From positions 1-50,878 of the forward strand of contig NZ_JABXKP010000027.1 of NCBI RefSeq assembly GCF_017114985.1: 50,878 bases of DNA, written 5' to 3'. This document shows positions 25,525-35,729 of this stretch, piece after piece. Source of the DNA: Nostoc sp. JL33. GTDB lineage: Bacteria > Cyanobacteriota > Cyanobacteriia > Cyanobacteriales > Nostocaceae. Below the pieces are notes generated by a model. The model was given only the letters and a program-made list of their open reading frames with translations. It was not told the origin of the DNA and did not search any database. The position numbers and the translations under genes are program-made. Positions within the stretch are counted from its first letter, which is position 1. Each line of letters opens with the position of its first letter.

Positions 25525-26214
25525 AGCGCATTTTAATAGAAATACCCAATTATTATCAATTTCCTCTAAACTTTTACTCTTTCTTCATCTATTTGTAAAA
25601 TATTTGTATAATTAACATAATAAAGCTTTTTTCCAATTAATAAATAATTAAGCAAATTTAAACCTGTTTCTATTAAAATAAATTATACTCACTTGATTTG
25701 CTGTTGTATAAAAAAATTGCAAAAAAAACTTATTACATAAAAATACTTATTCCAAAATCCAGAATCCCAGTTTGGAGTTTTAGAAATTTATTTAAGTACA
25801 ACTCCTATAAAGAATGTTGTTTGGTTTGCTTGACTATATCTTTAACTCTGGGCATTTTCGTTAATTTATCAGTATTAATACGCAAAAAGCTTTACTTGTA
25901 CATTTTTTGAAAAACAAAATGAAGCTTTGCGATCGCCATACTTATATCAATATATATCGATGCCTGCGAGTTTTTGATAAATAAAAACTTATTTTAACTA
26001 AATTTGTATAAATACTAACTATGTAACATCTTTCCTGAAGAGGAAGAGGTGTAATATTTTTTTCTTTCTTTAAAAAATAATCTCTTGATCTATTTAGTAA
26101 GAGCCGTATAATACTTCTAACGGCACAAACAAGTTACTAAATATACTCTTATTTATATCTATTACTTGGGAGTGACGTAACTTTAATCACCACAATCAAA
26201 CGAGAACTGAGATT
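25525..26214 (+). repeat. upstream block of precursor cassette C
   Basis: Third copy of the AT-rich block. Here the internal frame is still open for 70 codons (25698-25910) and includes SRIPVWSFRNLFKYNSYKE and ISLTLGIFVNLSVLI with one predicted membrane span. In copies A and B the frame is interrupted, so I treat it as a decayed gene fragment, not a CDS. Sequence near 25490-25524 joins it to the cassette B remnant. Confidence 0.8.
26085..26112 (+). promoter_or_regulatory. sigma-70-type promoter of precursor C1
   Basis: TTGATC (26085-26090), 16-bp spacer, TATAAT (26107-26112), 102 bp before the ATG of C1. Confidence 0.8.
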
Positions 26215-26460
26215 ATGGAAAGCACATTGTTCACTACATTAACCGACAACGAAGAAGCGAATTTCTCTGGTGGTAAGAAAAATTCCAATAAGATACCTGT
26301 TAAAGTGTCTCTACTTAACTCTCTAATTAAGTTAATACTTAAACTGTCTGGCGGCGCTGGCGGCGCTGGCATCATAAATAGCGGCTCTGGCAGTGTTTTT
26401 GTGAGTGGAGGCACTATTACTGGTGGAGCTGGTGGAACTGTTAATGTGACAGCAGCTTAA
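26215..26460 (+). CDS. double-glycine leader peptide precursor C1
   Basis: An 81-aa precursor. The leader is ESTLFTTLTDNEEANFSGG; Phe replaces the usual Leu three residues before Gly-Gly. The core opens with KKNSNKIPVKV and a hydrophobic amphipathic stretch (SLLNSLIKLILKLSGG), then GGAGGAGIINSGSGS and a Thr/Gly-rich tail ending NVTAA. It shares the GGAGGAGI segment with B1. No cysteine. The gene follows a complete promoter block, so it is probably expressed. Confidence 0.8.
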   Translation: MESTLFTTLTDNEEANFSGGKKNSNKIPVKVSLLNSLIKLILKLSGGAGGAGIINSGSGSVFVSGGTITGGAGGTVNVTAA

Positions 26461-26855
26461 CTATCCTATTAGGGCAATAGGCATTATGAGGTTTAGTAGA
26501 AGGCAAAGAATAAACGTAAAGACACGATTAACCGCATCTTTACTGGAATAAAGGCTCTTAAATAAACTACCCTGTTGGAGCAGGTTAAGTTACTTTTGCG
26601 CCTGTCTTAATTGCTAATCTACTTAAGCCTGTCAAGCTATTAGCTAATTGTTTGATCGCAGTTATCTTAGCATACGTTTATTGTTACCCACAGACTTTTC
26701 TTCAACAAACTTAACAAAGTCTATCAACGGTTGCTAGTAGGCAACTGTTGATAAACTTAAGCGGTACTTTTCCCTGAAGATACTGCTCACCTTGAATAGG
26801 AAAGTAAGCGTTGCTATTTGAGAAATCAACCAGATTGATCACAATTTAGTAATTT

Positions 26856-26915
26856 GTGAACGATAACGAAACTCTTTTTATACAACTTACTCCAAACGAA
26901 TAAGCAAGTCTATCT
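26856..26915 (+). pseudogene. truncated double-glycine leader (relic of an A2-type precursor)
   Basis: From GTG 26856 the frame reads VNDNETLFIQLTPNE, then TAA at 26901, then ASLS. This is a clear relative of the A2 leader (MNDSETLFTDLTLNEESSLSGG, 22 aa, given here in two parts MNDSETLFTDL and NEESSLSGG). The stop replaces the first of the conserved Glu/Ala residues and no core follows. The relic overlaps a long inverted repeat. Confidence 0.8.
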
Positions 26916-26932
26916 ATTCGTTTGGAGTAAGT
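26885..26932. repeat. 18-bp inverted repeat over the leader relic
   Basis: Perfect 18-bp arms (26885-26902 and 26915-26932) with a 12-nt loop. The left arm is leader-coding sequence; the right arm is its inverted copy, so a short inverted duplication replaced the rest of the leader and the core. Confidence 0.85.
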
Positions 26933-26941
26933 AAGCTGAAC

Positions 26942-27100
26942 ACACCAAAATTCTCGATATTTTCTCTATTGAGATATGGAATATAAGTATTTTGGTACGC
27001 GTTTGCTCTGGTTATCTTAAGGGAAAACAGCTTTGTCAAAGGTCAAATTTTTAACCATGCAGGGATGAAAACCTGCTACTTTTTTGGGTTTTATCAGGAA
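26942..27100 (+). repeat. cassette B2 flanks joined without the gene
   Basis: 26942-27036 matches the upstream region of B2 (24911-25010) and 27040-27100 matches its downstream region (25390-25450, aatttttaac...gcaggga). The gene between is absent, so a precursor was deleted here or inserted in B. Confidence 0.75.
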
Positions 27101-27161
27101 GTTATTGGGTACTAAGGTTAGCTTTGGCGTGGTTATAGTCATTGCTTCCTGTTGCAAATTT

Positions 27162-27587
27162 TTACCTTTGTTTGACGACTAACACTGAACAATTAGCCTC
27201 TTCCACAACTTCACTGCTAACAGAACCCTGGACAATTCGCTTCATCCCAATCAACCCCCGACTGCCAATTATAATCAAGTCAGTTTTGTAAATATTGGCA
27301 AGGCGAATAATCTCTTCAGCAGGATCACCAGTTACCAGTTCTAACTCACTTGTGACTGATAAGTTTTCCTGATATGATTGCAGCTGTTTTTCAATATGAA
27401 AATAAGAAAATATTGGGGACTCTGGCTGAGGACTATCAGCAGGTAATTCCATCTCTGACTCTGGTGTGGGAAACACATGACAGAGAATAACCTTGGCATC
27501 TTTTGACAACACCAAATTATCTAAAGTCTGAATTACTCGTTCTGCAATTTCCGAACCGTCCAGAGCCACCAAGATATTCTTTAGCAC
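27162..27587 (-). CDS. universal stress protein (UspA family)
   Basis: A 141-aa single-domain Usp with the N-terminal strand ILVALDGSEIAERV and the ATP-binding signature GSRGLIGMKRIVQGSVS (Gly-2x-Gly-9x-Gly-Ser), so an ATP-binding subtype. An acidic, Pro-rich insertion (PTPESEMELPADSPQPESP) follows the second strand. Function in stress survival is known only for the family. It ends the precursor region and is transcribed toward it. Confidence 0.9.
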   Translation of the reverse strand: MLKNILVALDGSEIAERVIQTLDNLVLSKDAKVILCHVFPTPESEMELPADSPQPESPIFSYFHIEKQLQSYQENLSVTSELELVTGDPAEEIIRLANIYKTDLIIIGSRGLIGMKRIVQGSVSSEVVEEANCSVLVVKQR

Positions 27588-27995
27588 CGCTCTCGTCTCC
27601 TCAAGAGTAGACCCCTTACATAAGTATCTAGCAAAATTGGTGACAGCTACACTAAATTAATTTTCCATCTGCCTACTTAGTTTATATATTCGAGGCTGTG
27701 CCATAGGTCGGTTTCATCCCACTTTAACGCTAGTGCATTGTAGCAACTGGCGTCGAAGACCTTTTGTCAGTTCTTTGGGGAGGTCTACCCTACTGGCGTC
27801 GGTAGCGTCTCCGAACAGGAGAAGCTACTGTCGTCGGCAATGCCTCACTTGTAGACGCGTGCCAGAAGGCTTCCCTTCGAGTAGCAATTGGCACGCGTTA
27901 GCCTAGCTTACCGTAGGTATCGCCATCCAAACTTTTAGTCTGAACCTATCGCGTGACTTTTGCCAACAGTATAGGAAAAAATTAAACATTCCAAA
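27588..27995. other. intergenic region with dispersed repeats
   Basis: A 408-bp gap without a supported gene. It contains an inverted repeat with 10-bp arms (27855-27864 and 27889-27898, acgcgtgcca) and several fragments of the ggcgtcggtagcg / ctccgaacaggag type common in Nostoc intergenic DNA. The promoter of the UspA gene should lie at its left end. Confidence 0.5.
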
Positions 27996-29297
27996 TCACT
28001 CTTCTTGCTGAATTCGGCGTCGTACTGAATCAGCATGGGAAGGTAAGCCCTCTGCTGTTGCTAGCACATCAATGGCACCAGCCACATTTTGCAGTGCTGT
28101 TTGGGAGTATTGAATAATACTGGAGTGTTTGAGGAAAGTTTCAACCCCTAATGCCGAAGCATAGCGGGCAGCACCAGAAGTTGGCAAGGTATGGTTAGGG
28201 CCTGCCAAATAGTCTCCTACAGCTTCTGGTGTTGAGTAACCCAAAAAGATTGCCCCAGCATGGCGAATCTGTGGTAATAGTGCCCAAGGGTCTTTGATTT
28301 CTAATTCCAGATGTTCAGGGGCAAATTCATTTGAAAATTCTGCTGCTGCTTGGAGGGATTCCACAACGACAATCAAGCCGTAGTGAGCGATCGCTTTTTC
28401 TGTGTCTATTCGCCGTGGGTGATCCACTAACTGTCTTTCTAAGGCTAATTGCACGTTTTTCGCCAAAGCAGCATCTGTCGTCAGCAAAATTGCTGCCGCC
28501 ATTGGATCGTGTTCGGCTTGGGCCAGCAAGTCAGCAGCTACATGCACCGGATTTGCGGTTTCATCGGCGATCACCAGCACTTCGCTCGGGCCTGCCAAAG
28601 AATCAATGCCGACGGTGCCATAGACAAGTTTTTTCGCTAGGGTGACATATATGTTACCAGGGCCAGTAATCACATTCACTTTCGGAATCGTTTGTGTGCC
28701 ATAGGCTAAAGCAGCGATCGCTTGTGCGCCCCCAATGCGATAAATTTCTTGCACCCCTGCTTCTTGGGCAGCTACCAAGACTGCTGGGTTAATGGCACCC
28801 CCTGGGCCTGGTGGTGTTACCATCACCACATGGGGTACAGCAGCAACATGAGCCGGAATTGCATTCATCAGCACTGTACTGGGATAGGCGGCGCGACCAC
28901 CAGGCACATACAACCCCGCTCGGTCTACGGGGGTGTAGCGTTTGCCCAGTACTATTTCATCGTCGCCAAAGTGTACCCAGCTTTTCGGTACTCGCTGACG
29001 ATGAAACGCTTCTATTTGGCGGCAAGCTAGCCGAATTGCCCCCAACAACTCCTTTGACACCTGCTGATAGGCTGCATCCAGTTCCGAGCCTGTAACTCGG
29101 AGTTCTTCTGCTTTCAGGGTTTGTTTGTCAAATTCGGCTGTGTAATGCAATACAGCTTTGTCGCCTTGGCGCTTCACTGCTTGCAAAACTTCCCGCACCG
29201 TTGCTTCTTTGTGAAGCACCTGTTCGTCATGGGTGCGATCGCAGATCCGTTGTAGTTCTGCTCTGACGTCTGCCTGCTGAGTAATGATTCGCAGCAT
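27996..29297 (-). CDS. hisD: histidinol dehydrogenase
   Basis: A 433-aa zinc enzyme catalysing the last two oxidations of histidine biosynthesis, L-histidinol to L-histidine with two NAD+. Signatures include GLYVPGGRAAYPSTVLMNAI (20 residues), GPGNIYVTLAKK, the zinc/base region AEHDP, EFAPEHLEL and GPNHTLPTSGAARYAS. Length fits the family. It is not in a his operon: hisH lies 17 kb away, which is usual for cyanobacteria, where his genes are scattered. Confidence 0.97.
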   Translation of the reverse strand: MLRIITQQADVRAELQRICDRTHDEQVLHKEATVREVLQAVKRQGDKAVLHYTAEFDKQTLKAEELRVTGSELDAAYQQVSKELLGAIRLACRQIEAFHRQRVPKSWVHFGDDEIVLGKRYTPVDRAGLYVPGGRAAYPSTVLMNAIPAHVAAVPHVVMVTPPGPGGAINPAVLVAAQEAGVQEIYRIGGAQAIAALAYGTQTIPKVNVITGPGNIYVTLAKKLVYGTVGIDSLAGPSEVLVIADETANPVHVAADLLAQAEHDPMAAAILLTTDAALAKNVQLALERQLVDHPRRIDTEKAIAHYGLIVVVESLQAAAEFSNEFAPEHLELEIKDPWALLPQIRHAGAIFLGYSTPEAVGDYLAGPNHTLPTSGAARYASALGVETFLKHSSIIQYSQTALQNVAGAIDVLATAEGLPSHADSVRRRIQQEE

Positions 29298-30035
29298 GGA
29301 GTAAGGACAATGCCAAAATTATAATATTCACACCTGAGATTTAGTATTGCTCTTGACCAACTGGGGTGTGGAAGCTGACTCTAATTCTCTTCTCTAGCTT
29401 AACCTGGATTTTTTTGATACTCTCTCTCAAGGCTGCCAGCACATGGTTTACTTGAGAAGGCGACTTAATTGCTCTGTCCGACAAGCCTCGGCAGGCTAGC
29501 GGCAGGAAGTGGGCGTGGCTATTTACCACTACCCTTATACCCTGACCCTCACTCCTTGCTCTAATGCAGGTAGTGTCTTTGTACATCCAGTCCCCCGGAT
29601 TTACAGGGGGTAGGGTCTGAGTATAATTTTTACTTATTTTTCTAACTTTTAGTAGTTAACATGTGTACAGACACGATCTATCGGTTTTATACTTTGAAAT
29701 CCCCGAAACTTACCTGTTTAGAGTTCCTTGCCTTGGACAACATATCCGTTTTAGGGAAAGATTATGGCAATCGCATTGATTAACTTACGTGATGAGTTAG
29801 GGTTACTATTTTATTTGATGTATCTCATTTTAACGCATTTCCTAAATTGATGGCACACCCAATTAAGGACTGGGGATTAAGCAGTGGGGACTAGGGACTA
29901 AATTCTTCCCCAATCTCCAGTACCCAATCCCCAATGAGAGAATTTTTTTAGGAAATTATAACATTGGCAATTTAGATGCTATATTAGTAAGTCTAGTAGT
30001 GTGTGTACATATTAATAGTATTTTTGGAATTGACT
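29298..30035. other. hisD-rpsT intergenic region
   Basis: 738 bp between divergent genes. An 81-codon minus-strand frame (29341-29586, GTG start) containing LPLACRGLSDRAIKSPSQV resembles trailing sequence sometimes found beside insertion-sequence remnants, but I could not support a family, so I leave it uncalled. A repeat with ggactggggatt / aatccccaat symmetry lies at 29868-29935. The rpsT promoter is expected near 29960-30000. Confidence 0.4.
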
Positions 30036-30338
30036 GTGGCGAATACAAAGTCTGCTCTCAAGCGTGCCGGAATCGCAGAACGTAACCGACTGCGTAATAA
30101 AGCTTACAAATCAGCAGTCAACACGCTGATGAAGAAATACCTGAATGCTGTAGCTGTCTATGCAGCTAATCCTACCCCAGAATTAAAACAAGAAGTAGAA
30201 GCTCGGTTATCTGAGGCTTACGGCAAAATCGATAAAGCGATCAAACGGGGTGTCCTTCACCCCAATAATGGGGCAAGGAAAAAGTCGAGATTGGCTCATA
30301 AACTAAAACCCCTAACTCAAACAGTAGCAGCTGAATAG
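30036..30338 (+). CDS. rpsT: 30S ribosomal protein S20
   Basis: A 100-aa basic protein starting at GTG 30036 ([17 protein letters not shown]), which fits the family start; earlier in-frame codons add unrelated residues. S20 binds 16S rRNA early in assembly of the small subunit. The C-terminal half shows the expected [18 protein letters not shown]. First gene of the cyanobacterial order rpsT-tatD-rpoB. Confidence 0.96.
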   Translation: MANTKSALKRAGIAERNRLRNKAYKSAVNTLMKKYLNAVAVYAANPTPELKQEVEARLSEAYGKIDKAIKRGVLHPNNGARKKSRLAHKLKPLTQTVAAE

Positions 30339-30758
30339 TCATTGGTAAGCCAATGCGCTCTTGTGACTCAGGGAGCCAGTAGGTTACAAACTTTCCTAAA
30401 GTTGTAGCAAGTGGCGTGAAATACTTTCTTTGCATAGCGCAGCGTCTTCTGGTTCAAAGACGCTAAAGCGAACGAGTCCGCGAGCGTCTAACAAGCCAGT
30501 ACAATGTTGAGGGTTTGCACGCCACTTGCTCTATGTCTGTTAACCCGTTCAGCGCAGGGCTGCCCCATGAGCGGACTGGCATTTGCTCTGCAAAATTAAA
30601 ACAAGTGGCGGGCGTAGTTTCCCTGTTGAGCAGCTGGTGATTGCGAAGCGTATGCCTTTGGGTAGCTTCTTTGACAAAAGAAGGATTCACCCGGAGGGTC
30701 ATTTGTTCTTAGTCGTGATCAGGGCTAATAATTTATGACTAATGACAAAGGACAAAGA
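30339..30758. other. rpsT-tatD intergenic region with inverted repeat
   Basis: A pair of 13-bp arms (30406-30418 and 30518-30530, agcaagtggcgtg) encloses about 100 bp of dispersed-repeat sequence. Nothing here looks coding. The inserted repeats separate tatD from rpsT by about 420 bp. Confidence 0.55.
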
Positions 30759-31556
30759 ATGCAACTGATAGACACGCACGTTCATCTCAACTTTGATAGT
30801 TTCCAGCCGGATTTAGCAACAGTGCGATCGCGGTGGCAAGAAGCAGGTGTAGTGCGTTTAGTACATTCCTGTGTTCACCCTGATGAGTTTTCCAGTATTC
30901 AATCCATAGCCCAAGAGTTTCCCGAAATCAGCTTTGCTGTGGGATTACATCCTTTAGATGCTGAGAAATGGAATAGCGAGACAGCCGAGAAAATCAAAAC
31001 TTTAGCGAGTTCTGACTCGAATGTGGTAGCAATTGGGGAAATGGGGCTGGATTTTTACAAAGCTGATAACTATAAGCAACAGTACATGGTGTTCGAGTCA
31101 CAGTTAGCGATCGCATCTGAACTCAACTTACCAGTGATTATCCACTGCCGTGATGCTGCTGTGGCAACCAGAGAAGTGTTGCAAAAATGGCGCGAACTCA
31201 AAGGAGAAAGAGTGCGGGGTGTGATGCATTGCTGGGGAGGAACGCCAGAAGAAACTCAATGGTTTCTCGATTTAGGCTTCTACATCAGCTTTAGCGGGAC
31301 GGTAACGTTCAAAAACGCCAAAGCGATCCAATCCTCAGCTGCGATGGTGAGTAGCGATCGCCTACTGATTGAAACAGATTGTCCATTTCTGGCTCCAGTT
31401 CCTAAACGGGGCGAGAGGCGCAATGAGCCTGCCTACGTGCTTTATGTAGCCGAACAAGTAGCTAAACTGCGTCAGGAAACCCTAGAGGCGATCGCCCATC
31501 AAACCACCCAAAATGCCTGTGAATTATTCGGTCTGTCAATATCAAGTGTGCCCTAG
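30759..31556 (+). CDS. tatD: TatD family metal-dependent deoxyribonuclease
   Basis: 265 aa from ATG 30759 ([13 protein letters not shown]); an ATG eight codons earlier only adds a repeat-derived tail. Metal ligands of the family are all visible: HVH in DTHVHL, Glu in [10 protein letters not shown], His in VIIHCRDA, His in VMHCWGG and Asp in [11 protein letters not shown]. TatD enzymes are 3'-5' exonucleases or related hydrolases acting in DNA repair and turnover. The position before rpoB is conserved in cyanobacteria. Confidence 0.93.
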   Translation: MQLIDTHVHLNFDSFQPDLATVRSRWQEAGVVRLVHSCVHPDEFSSIQSIAQEFPEISFAVGLHPLDAEKWNSETAEKIKTLASSDSNVVAIGEMGLDFYKADNYKQQYMVFESQLAIASELNLPVIIHCRDAAVATREVLQKWRELKGERVRGVMHCWGGTPEETQWFLDLGFYISFSGTVTFKNAKAIQSSAAMVSSDRLLIETDCPFLAPVPKRGERRNEPAYVLYVAEQVAKLRQETLEAIAHQTTQNACELFGLSISSVP

Positions 31557-32292
31557 TCTCTTTTGTTAAGTTGTGCTAAAAAAAATAAAACTATCGGGGG
31601 ATAAAAATATGCTAGTATTATTCCCTCAAAAACATTTTGCTTGCGCCATAATGATAAAGGAAGGAACCTAAAAGTTCTCATCTGAATTTTCCGTGCTGTT
31701 ATGGCTTGGCCATCCTCCAAATCTCTACAAGCGGATGCTCTCCACACATGACTAACCGTGCCAACCCAAATTGAGCTAGATTGCACAACATCGGCTTGGT
31801 GTGTATTGAACCTATTGAAAATCGTTAAACAAAATTGCCTTGTGAGTACAATTGCACAAAATGAAGTGATTCTGATTCAAAGCCGACAAGGTACGGATCA
31901 TTCCCTCAGTCTGAGAATATCTAGGATATCACTGAGAGTATAAACATCAAGGTGGATTTAAGACACACCTGTAGAGCTGCGTCAGAAAATTAACGCGCTT
32001 TTTGGAGGGGAAGTGAGGAAAGTAGATCAAACTCAGGAATATCTCAACTGTATATTCTTGTTGAATCAAGACTATAGTAGGCTTTTGGCTTCTGAGTCAC
32101 AGATTAGGGGCGATTACCCGCTTGTGAAAATTGCTGATTCCAGCCAGCTTTAATCGCTGCGTTTGCCGACAGGTGTAAATAGCAAGTGTGTAAAAAAAGT
32201 TCCCAAACAGCTAAGGACACTGGCTAGCAGTGGGAAGCGTCAAATAGCAGTGTCCTTTTGAAAAATTTAACCAGGTTGACAAAGGTAGAGGC
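31557..32292 (+). promoter_or_regulatory. long upstream region of rpoB
   Basis: 736 bp without a supported gene separate tatD and rpoB. Close to rpoB a 10-bp perfect stem (32213-32222 and 32248-32257, aaggacactg) with a 25-nt loop is followed by ttttg, 36 bp before the start codon. That is a candidate attenuator or leader hairpin. A second symmetric stretch, ccctcagtctgagaatatct, lies at 31902-31921. I could not fix the promoter. Confidence 0.5.
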
Positions 32293-35200
32293 ATGACTAA
32301 AGAAACGTATATGGAACCCGCCTTTCTGTTGCCCGACTTGATTGAAATCCAGCGATCAAGCTTTCGCTGGTTTTTGGAAGAAGGGCTGATAGAAGAACTT
32401 AATTCCTTTAGTCCGATCACAGATTATACGGGCAAACTAGAACTGCACTTTTTGGGTCATAACTACAAACTCAAGGAGCCAAAGTACAACGTCGAAGAGG
32501 CCAAACGGCGGGATAGTACTTATGCCGTGCAAATGTATGTTCCCACACGCCTGATTAACAAAGAAACAGGGGAAATCAAAGAGCAAGAGGTATTTATTGG
32601 GGATTTGCCTTTGATGACCGATCGCGGCACATTTATTATTAACGGAGCCGAACGAGTAATTGTCAACCAAATAGTGCGATCGCCAGGGGTTTATTACAAA
32701 TCAGAAATAGATAAAAACGGGCGACGCACTTATTCAGCTAGCTTAATTCCCAACCGGGGAGCATGGCTGAAATTTGAAACAGACCGTAACGATTTGGTGT
32801 GGGTACGCATCGACAAAACCCGCAAACTCTCAGCGCAGGTACTCTTAAAAGCTTTAGGGTTATCAGATAACGAAATCTTTGACGCCTTACGTCATCCAGA
32901 ATATTTCCAAAAAACCATCGAAAAAGAAGGGCAATTCTCTGAAGAAGAAGCCCTGATGGAGTTATATCGCAAACTCCGTCCTGGTGAACCACCTACGGTG
33001 TTAGGCGGACAACAGCTTTTAGACTCTCGTTTCTTTGATCCCAAACGTTATGACCTTGGTCGCGTCGGACGCTACAAGCTCAACAAGAAATTGCGCCTTT
33101 CTGTCCCCGACACAATGCGTGTGCTGACTGCTGGCGATATTTTGGCAGCCGTGGATTACCTGATCAACCTAGAATATGATATTGGTAATATCGATGACAT
33201 TGACCACTTGGGTAACCGTCGGGTGAGAAGCGTCGGTGAATTGCTGCAAAACCAAGTGCGGGTGGGCTTAAATCGCCTAGAGAGAATTATTCGGGAACGC
33301 ATGACCGTATCCGATGCGGAAGTGCTGACTCCTGCTTCCTTGGTGAACCCCAAACCACTGGTAGCAGCAATCAAAGAATTCTTTGGTTCCAGCCAGTTAA
33401 GTCAGTTCATGGATCAAACCAATCCCCTAGCAGAACTGACCCACAAACGCCGCCTGAGCGCCCTTGGTCCTGGTGGTTTAACCCGCGAACGCGCCGGGTT
33501 TGCTGTGCGAGATATTCATCCTAGTCACTATGGACGCATTTGCCCCATTGAGACACCAGAAGGCCCCAACGCTGGATTGATTGGCTCCTTGGCAACCCAT
33601 GCCCGCGTCAACCAGTATGGCTTCTTAGAAACGCCATTTAGACCCGTAGAAAATGGACGAGTGCGATTTGACGTGGCTCCGGTGTATATGACCGCCGACG
33701 AAGAAGACGACCTGCGTACTGCTACTGGTGATATTCCCTTGGATGATGATGGCTATATTAAAGGCCCGCAAGTGCCAGTGCGCTATCGCCAAGATTGGGC
33801 TACTACAACGCCAGAGCAAGTTGACTACGTAGCAGTATCTCCCGTACAGATTGTGTCCGTAGCGACCAGCATGATTCCATTCTTGGAGCATGATGACGCT
33901 AACCGAGCGCTGATGGGGTCGAACATGCAACGGCAAGCAGTACCCCTGCTCAAGCCAGAACGTCCTCTGGTGGGTACAGGTTTGGAAGCGCAAGGAGCAA
34001 GAGACTCTGGGATGGTGGTTGTATCGCGTACCGATGGCGATGTCACCTATGTGGATGCCACAGAAATTCGCGTCCGTCCGAAACCAGCAACCCCCGAAAT
34101 TAAGTACACCCTTTCCAAGTACCAACGCTCAAACCAAGACACCTGTTTAAATCAGAAACCCCTCGTCCGCATTGGTGAGCGTGTTGTTGCTGGTCAGGTG
34201 CTAGCTGATGGCTCCTCCACCGAAGGCGGAGAATTGGCACTGGGGCAAAATATTGTAGTTGCTTATATGCCTTGGGAAGGCTACAACTACGAAGACGCAA
34301 TTTTAATTTCTGAAAGACTGGTGCAGGATGATGTCTACACCTCAATTCACATTGAAAAATATGAAATTGAAGCTAGACAGACGAAACTGGGGCCAGAAGA
34401 AATCACCAGAGAAATTCCCAACGTCGGGGAAGATGCCTTGCGCCAGTTGGATGAACAGGGAATCATTCGCATTGGGGCATGGGTAGAAGCTGGAGATATA
34501 TTGGTAGGAAAAGTTACACCCAAAGGTGAATCTGACCAACCACCAGAAGAAAAACTGTTGCGTGCAATTTTCGGTGAAAAAGCGCGGGATGTGCGGGACA
34601 ATTCCCTGCGAGTACCAAACGGTGAAAAAGGGCGCGTGGTTGACGTGCGTTTATTTACCCGTGAACAAGGCGATGAACTGCCACCGGGAGCCAATATGGT
34701 AGTCCGGGTGTATGTTGCCCAAAAGCGAAAAATCCAAGTTGGTGACAAAATGGCAGGACGCCACGGTAATAAAGGGATTATTTCTCGGATATTACCAGCA
34801 GAAGATATGCCTTATTTGCCCGATGGCTCACCAGTGGACATCGTACTCAACCCCTTGGGCGTACCCAGTCGGATGAACGTCGGACAAGTATTTGAGTGCC
34901 TTTTGGGTTGGGCTGGTCAGACCTTGGGAGTGCGATTTAAGATTACTCCCTTTGACGAAATGTACGGTGAAGAGTCATCCCGCCGAATCGTGCATGGCAA
35001 ATTGCAAGAAGCACGAGACGAAACAGGCAAAGACTGGGTATATAACCCAGATGATCCAGGCAAAATCATGGTGTTTGATGGTCGTACAGGCGAACCCTTT
35101 GACCGACCAATCACTATCGGTGTGGCTTACATGCTGAAACTGGTGCATTTGGTAGATGATAAGATCCACGCCCGTTCCACAGGCCCATACTCACTGGTGA

Positions 35201-35592
35201 CTCAGCAACCCTTGGGTGGTAAAGCCCAACAAGGTGGTCAGCGGTTTGGGGAAATGGAAGTGTGGGCATTGGAAGCCTTTGGTGCAGCTTATACCTTACA
35301 GGAGTTGCTCACAGTTAAATCTGACGATATGCAAGGAAGGAATGAAGCGTTAAATGCGATCGTTAAAGGTAAGGCAATTCCTCGACCTGGAACTCCAGAG
35401 TCCTTTAAGGTGCTAATGCGCGAGTTGCAATCATTAGGGTTAGACATTGCCGTACACAAGGTAGAAACCCAAGCAGACGGCAGTTCCCTAGATGTGGAAG
35501 TCGATTTGATGGCAGACCAATCAGCCCGTCGCACACCTCCTCGTCCCACCTATGAATCTCTTTCCCGCGAATCGCTGGAAGAAGACGAGTAA
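32293..35592 (+). CDS. rpoB: DNA-directed RNA polymerase subunit beta
   Basis: The 1099-aa beta subunit, of normal cyanobacterial length. Conserved blocks are seen in order: [18 protein letters not shown] segment ([14 protein letters not shown]), the rifampicin region [20 protein letters not shown], the [12 protein letters not shown] segment, [15 protein letters not shown] and the C-terminal [20 protein letters not shown]. It forms the catalytic cleft with RpoC1/RpoC2. First gene of the rpoB-rpoC1-rpoC2 operon; no terminator separates them. Confidence 0.98.
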   Translation: MTKETYMEPAFLLPDLIEIQRSSFRWFLEEGLIEELNSFSPITDYTGKLELHFLGHNYKLKEPKYNVEEAKRRDSTYAVQMYVPTRLINKETGEIKEQEVFIGDLPLMTDRGTFIINGAERVIVNQIVRSPGVYYKSEIDKNGRRTYSASLIPNRGAWLKFETDRNDLVWVRIDKTRKLSAQVLLKALGLSDNEIFDALRHPEYFQKTIEKEGQFSEEEALMELYRKLRPGEPPTVLGGQQLLDSRFFDPKRYDLGRVGRYKLNKKLRLSVPDTMRVLTAGDILAAVDYLINLEYDIGNIDDIDHLGNRRVRSVGELLQNQVRVGLNRLERIIRERMTVSDAEVLTPASLVNPKPLVAAIKEFFGSSQLSQFMDQTNPLAELTHKRRLSALGPGGLTRERAGFAVRDIHPSHYGRICPIETPEGPNAGLIGSLATHARVNQYGFLETPFRPVENGRVRFDVAPVYMTADEEDDLRTATGDIPLDDDGYIKGPQVPVRYRQDWATTTPEQVDYVAVSPVQIVSVATSMIPFLEHDDANRALMGSNMQRQAVPLLKPERPLVGTGLEAQGARDSGMVVVSRTDGDVTYVDATEIRVRPKPATPEIKYTLSKYQRSNQDTCLNQKPLVRIGERVVAGQVLADGSSTEGGELALGQNIVVAYMPWEGYNYEDAILISERLVQDDVYTSIHIEKYEIEARQTKLGPEEITREIPNVGEDALRQLDEQGIIRIGAWVEAGDILVGKVTPKGESDQPPEEKLLRAIFGEKARDVRDNSLRVPNGEKGRVVDVRLFTREQGDELPPGANMVVRVYVAQKRKIQVGDKMAGRHGNKGIISRILPAEDMPYLPDGSPVDIVLNPLGVPSRMNVGQVFECLLGWAGQTLGVRFKITPFDEMYGEESSRRIVHGKLQEARDETGKDWVYNPDDPGKIMVFDGRTGEPFDRPITIGVAYMLKLVHLVDDKIHARSTGPYSLVTQQPLGGKAQQGGQRFGEMEVWALEAFGAAYTLQELLTVKSDDMQGRNEALNAIVKGKAIPRPGTPESFKVLMRELQSLGLDIAVHKVETQADGSSLDVEVDLMADQSARRTPPRPTYESLSRESLEEDE

Positions 35593-35729
35593 AGAGTGCT
35601 GAGTGCTGAGTGCTGGGTGCTGAGTATTAAAAAACTCAGTGATTGGCATTTAGCACTTGGATCTCTGTTAATTCAAACCTTAAAACTAAATATACTCAAA
35701 ACTCAAAACTCATAACTCAGCATTTAAGT
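35593..35729. repeat. STRR/hairpin insertion between rpoB and rpoC1
   Basis: Four near-tandem gtgctga heptamers and a complementary cactcag-like stretch, followed by ctcaaaactcaaaactcat. This is a short-tandem-repeat family also found at 37608-37665 and 40528-40600. Confidence 0.75.

Noticed and set aside
25698..25910. 70-aa hydrophobic ORF as a real gene
   Set aside because: The same frame is interrupted in the two sister blocks, so it is more likely a relic.
29341..29586. 81-aa minus-strand ORF, possible transposase remnant
   Set aside because: No family motif could be recognised and the start is a GTG without a clear ribosome site; left as intergenic.
31758..31943. 61-codon ORF upstream of rpoB
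   Set aside because: No ribosome site and no recognisable motif; the region is better explained as leader or promoter.
33625..34125. 166-codon frame antisense to rpoB
   Set aside because: A shadow of the rpoB coding sequence on the opposite strand, with no independent evidence.
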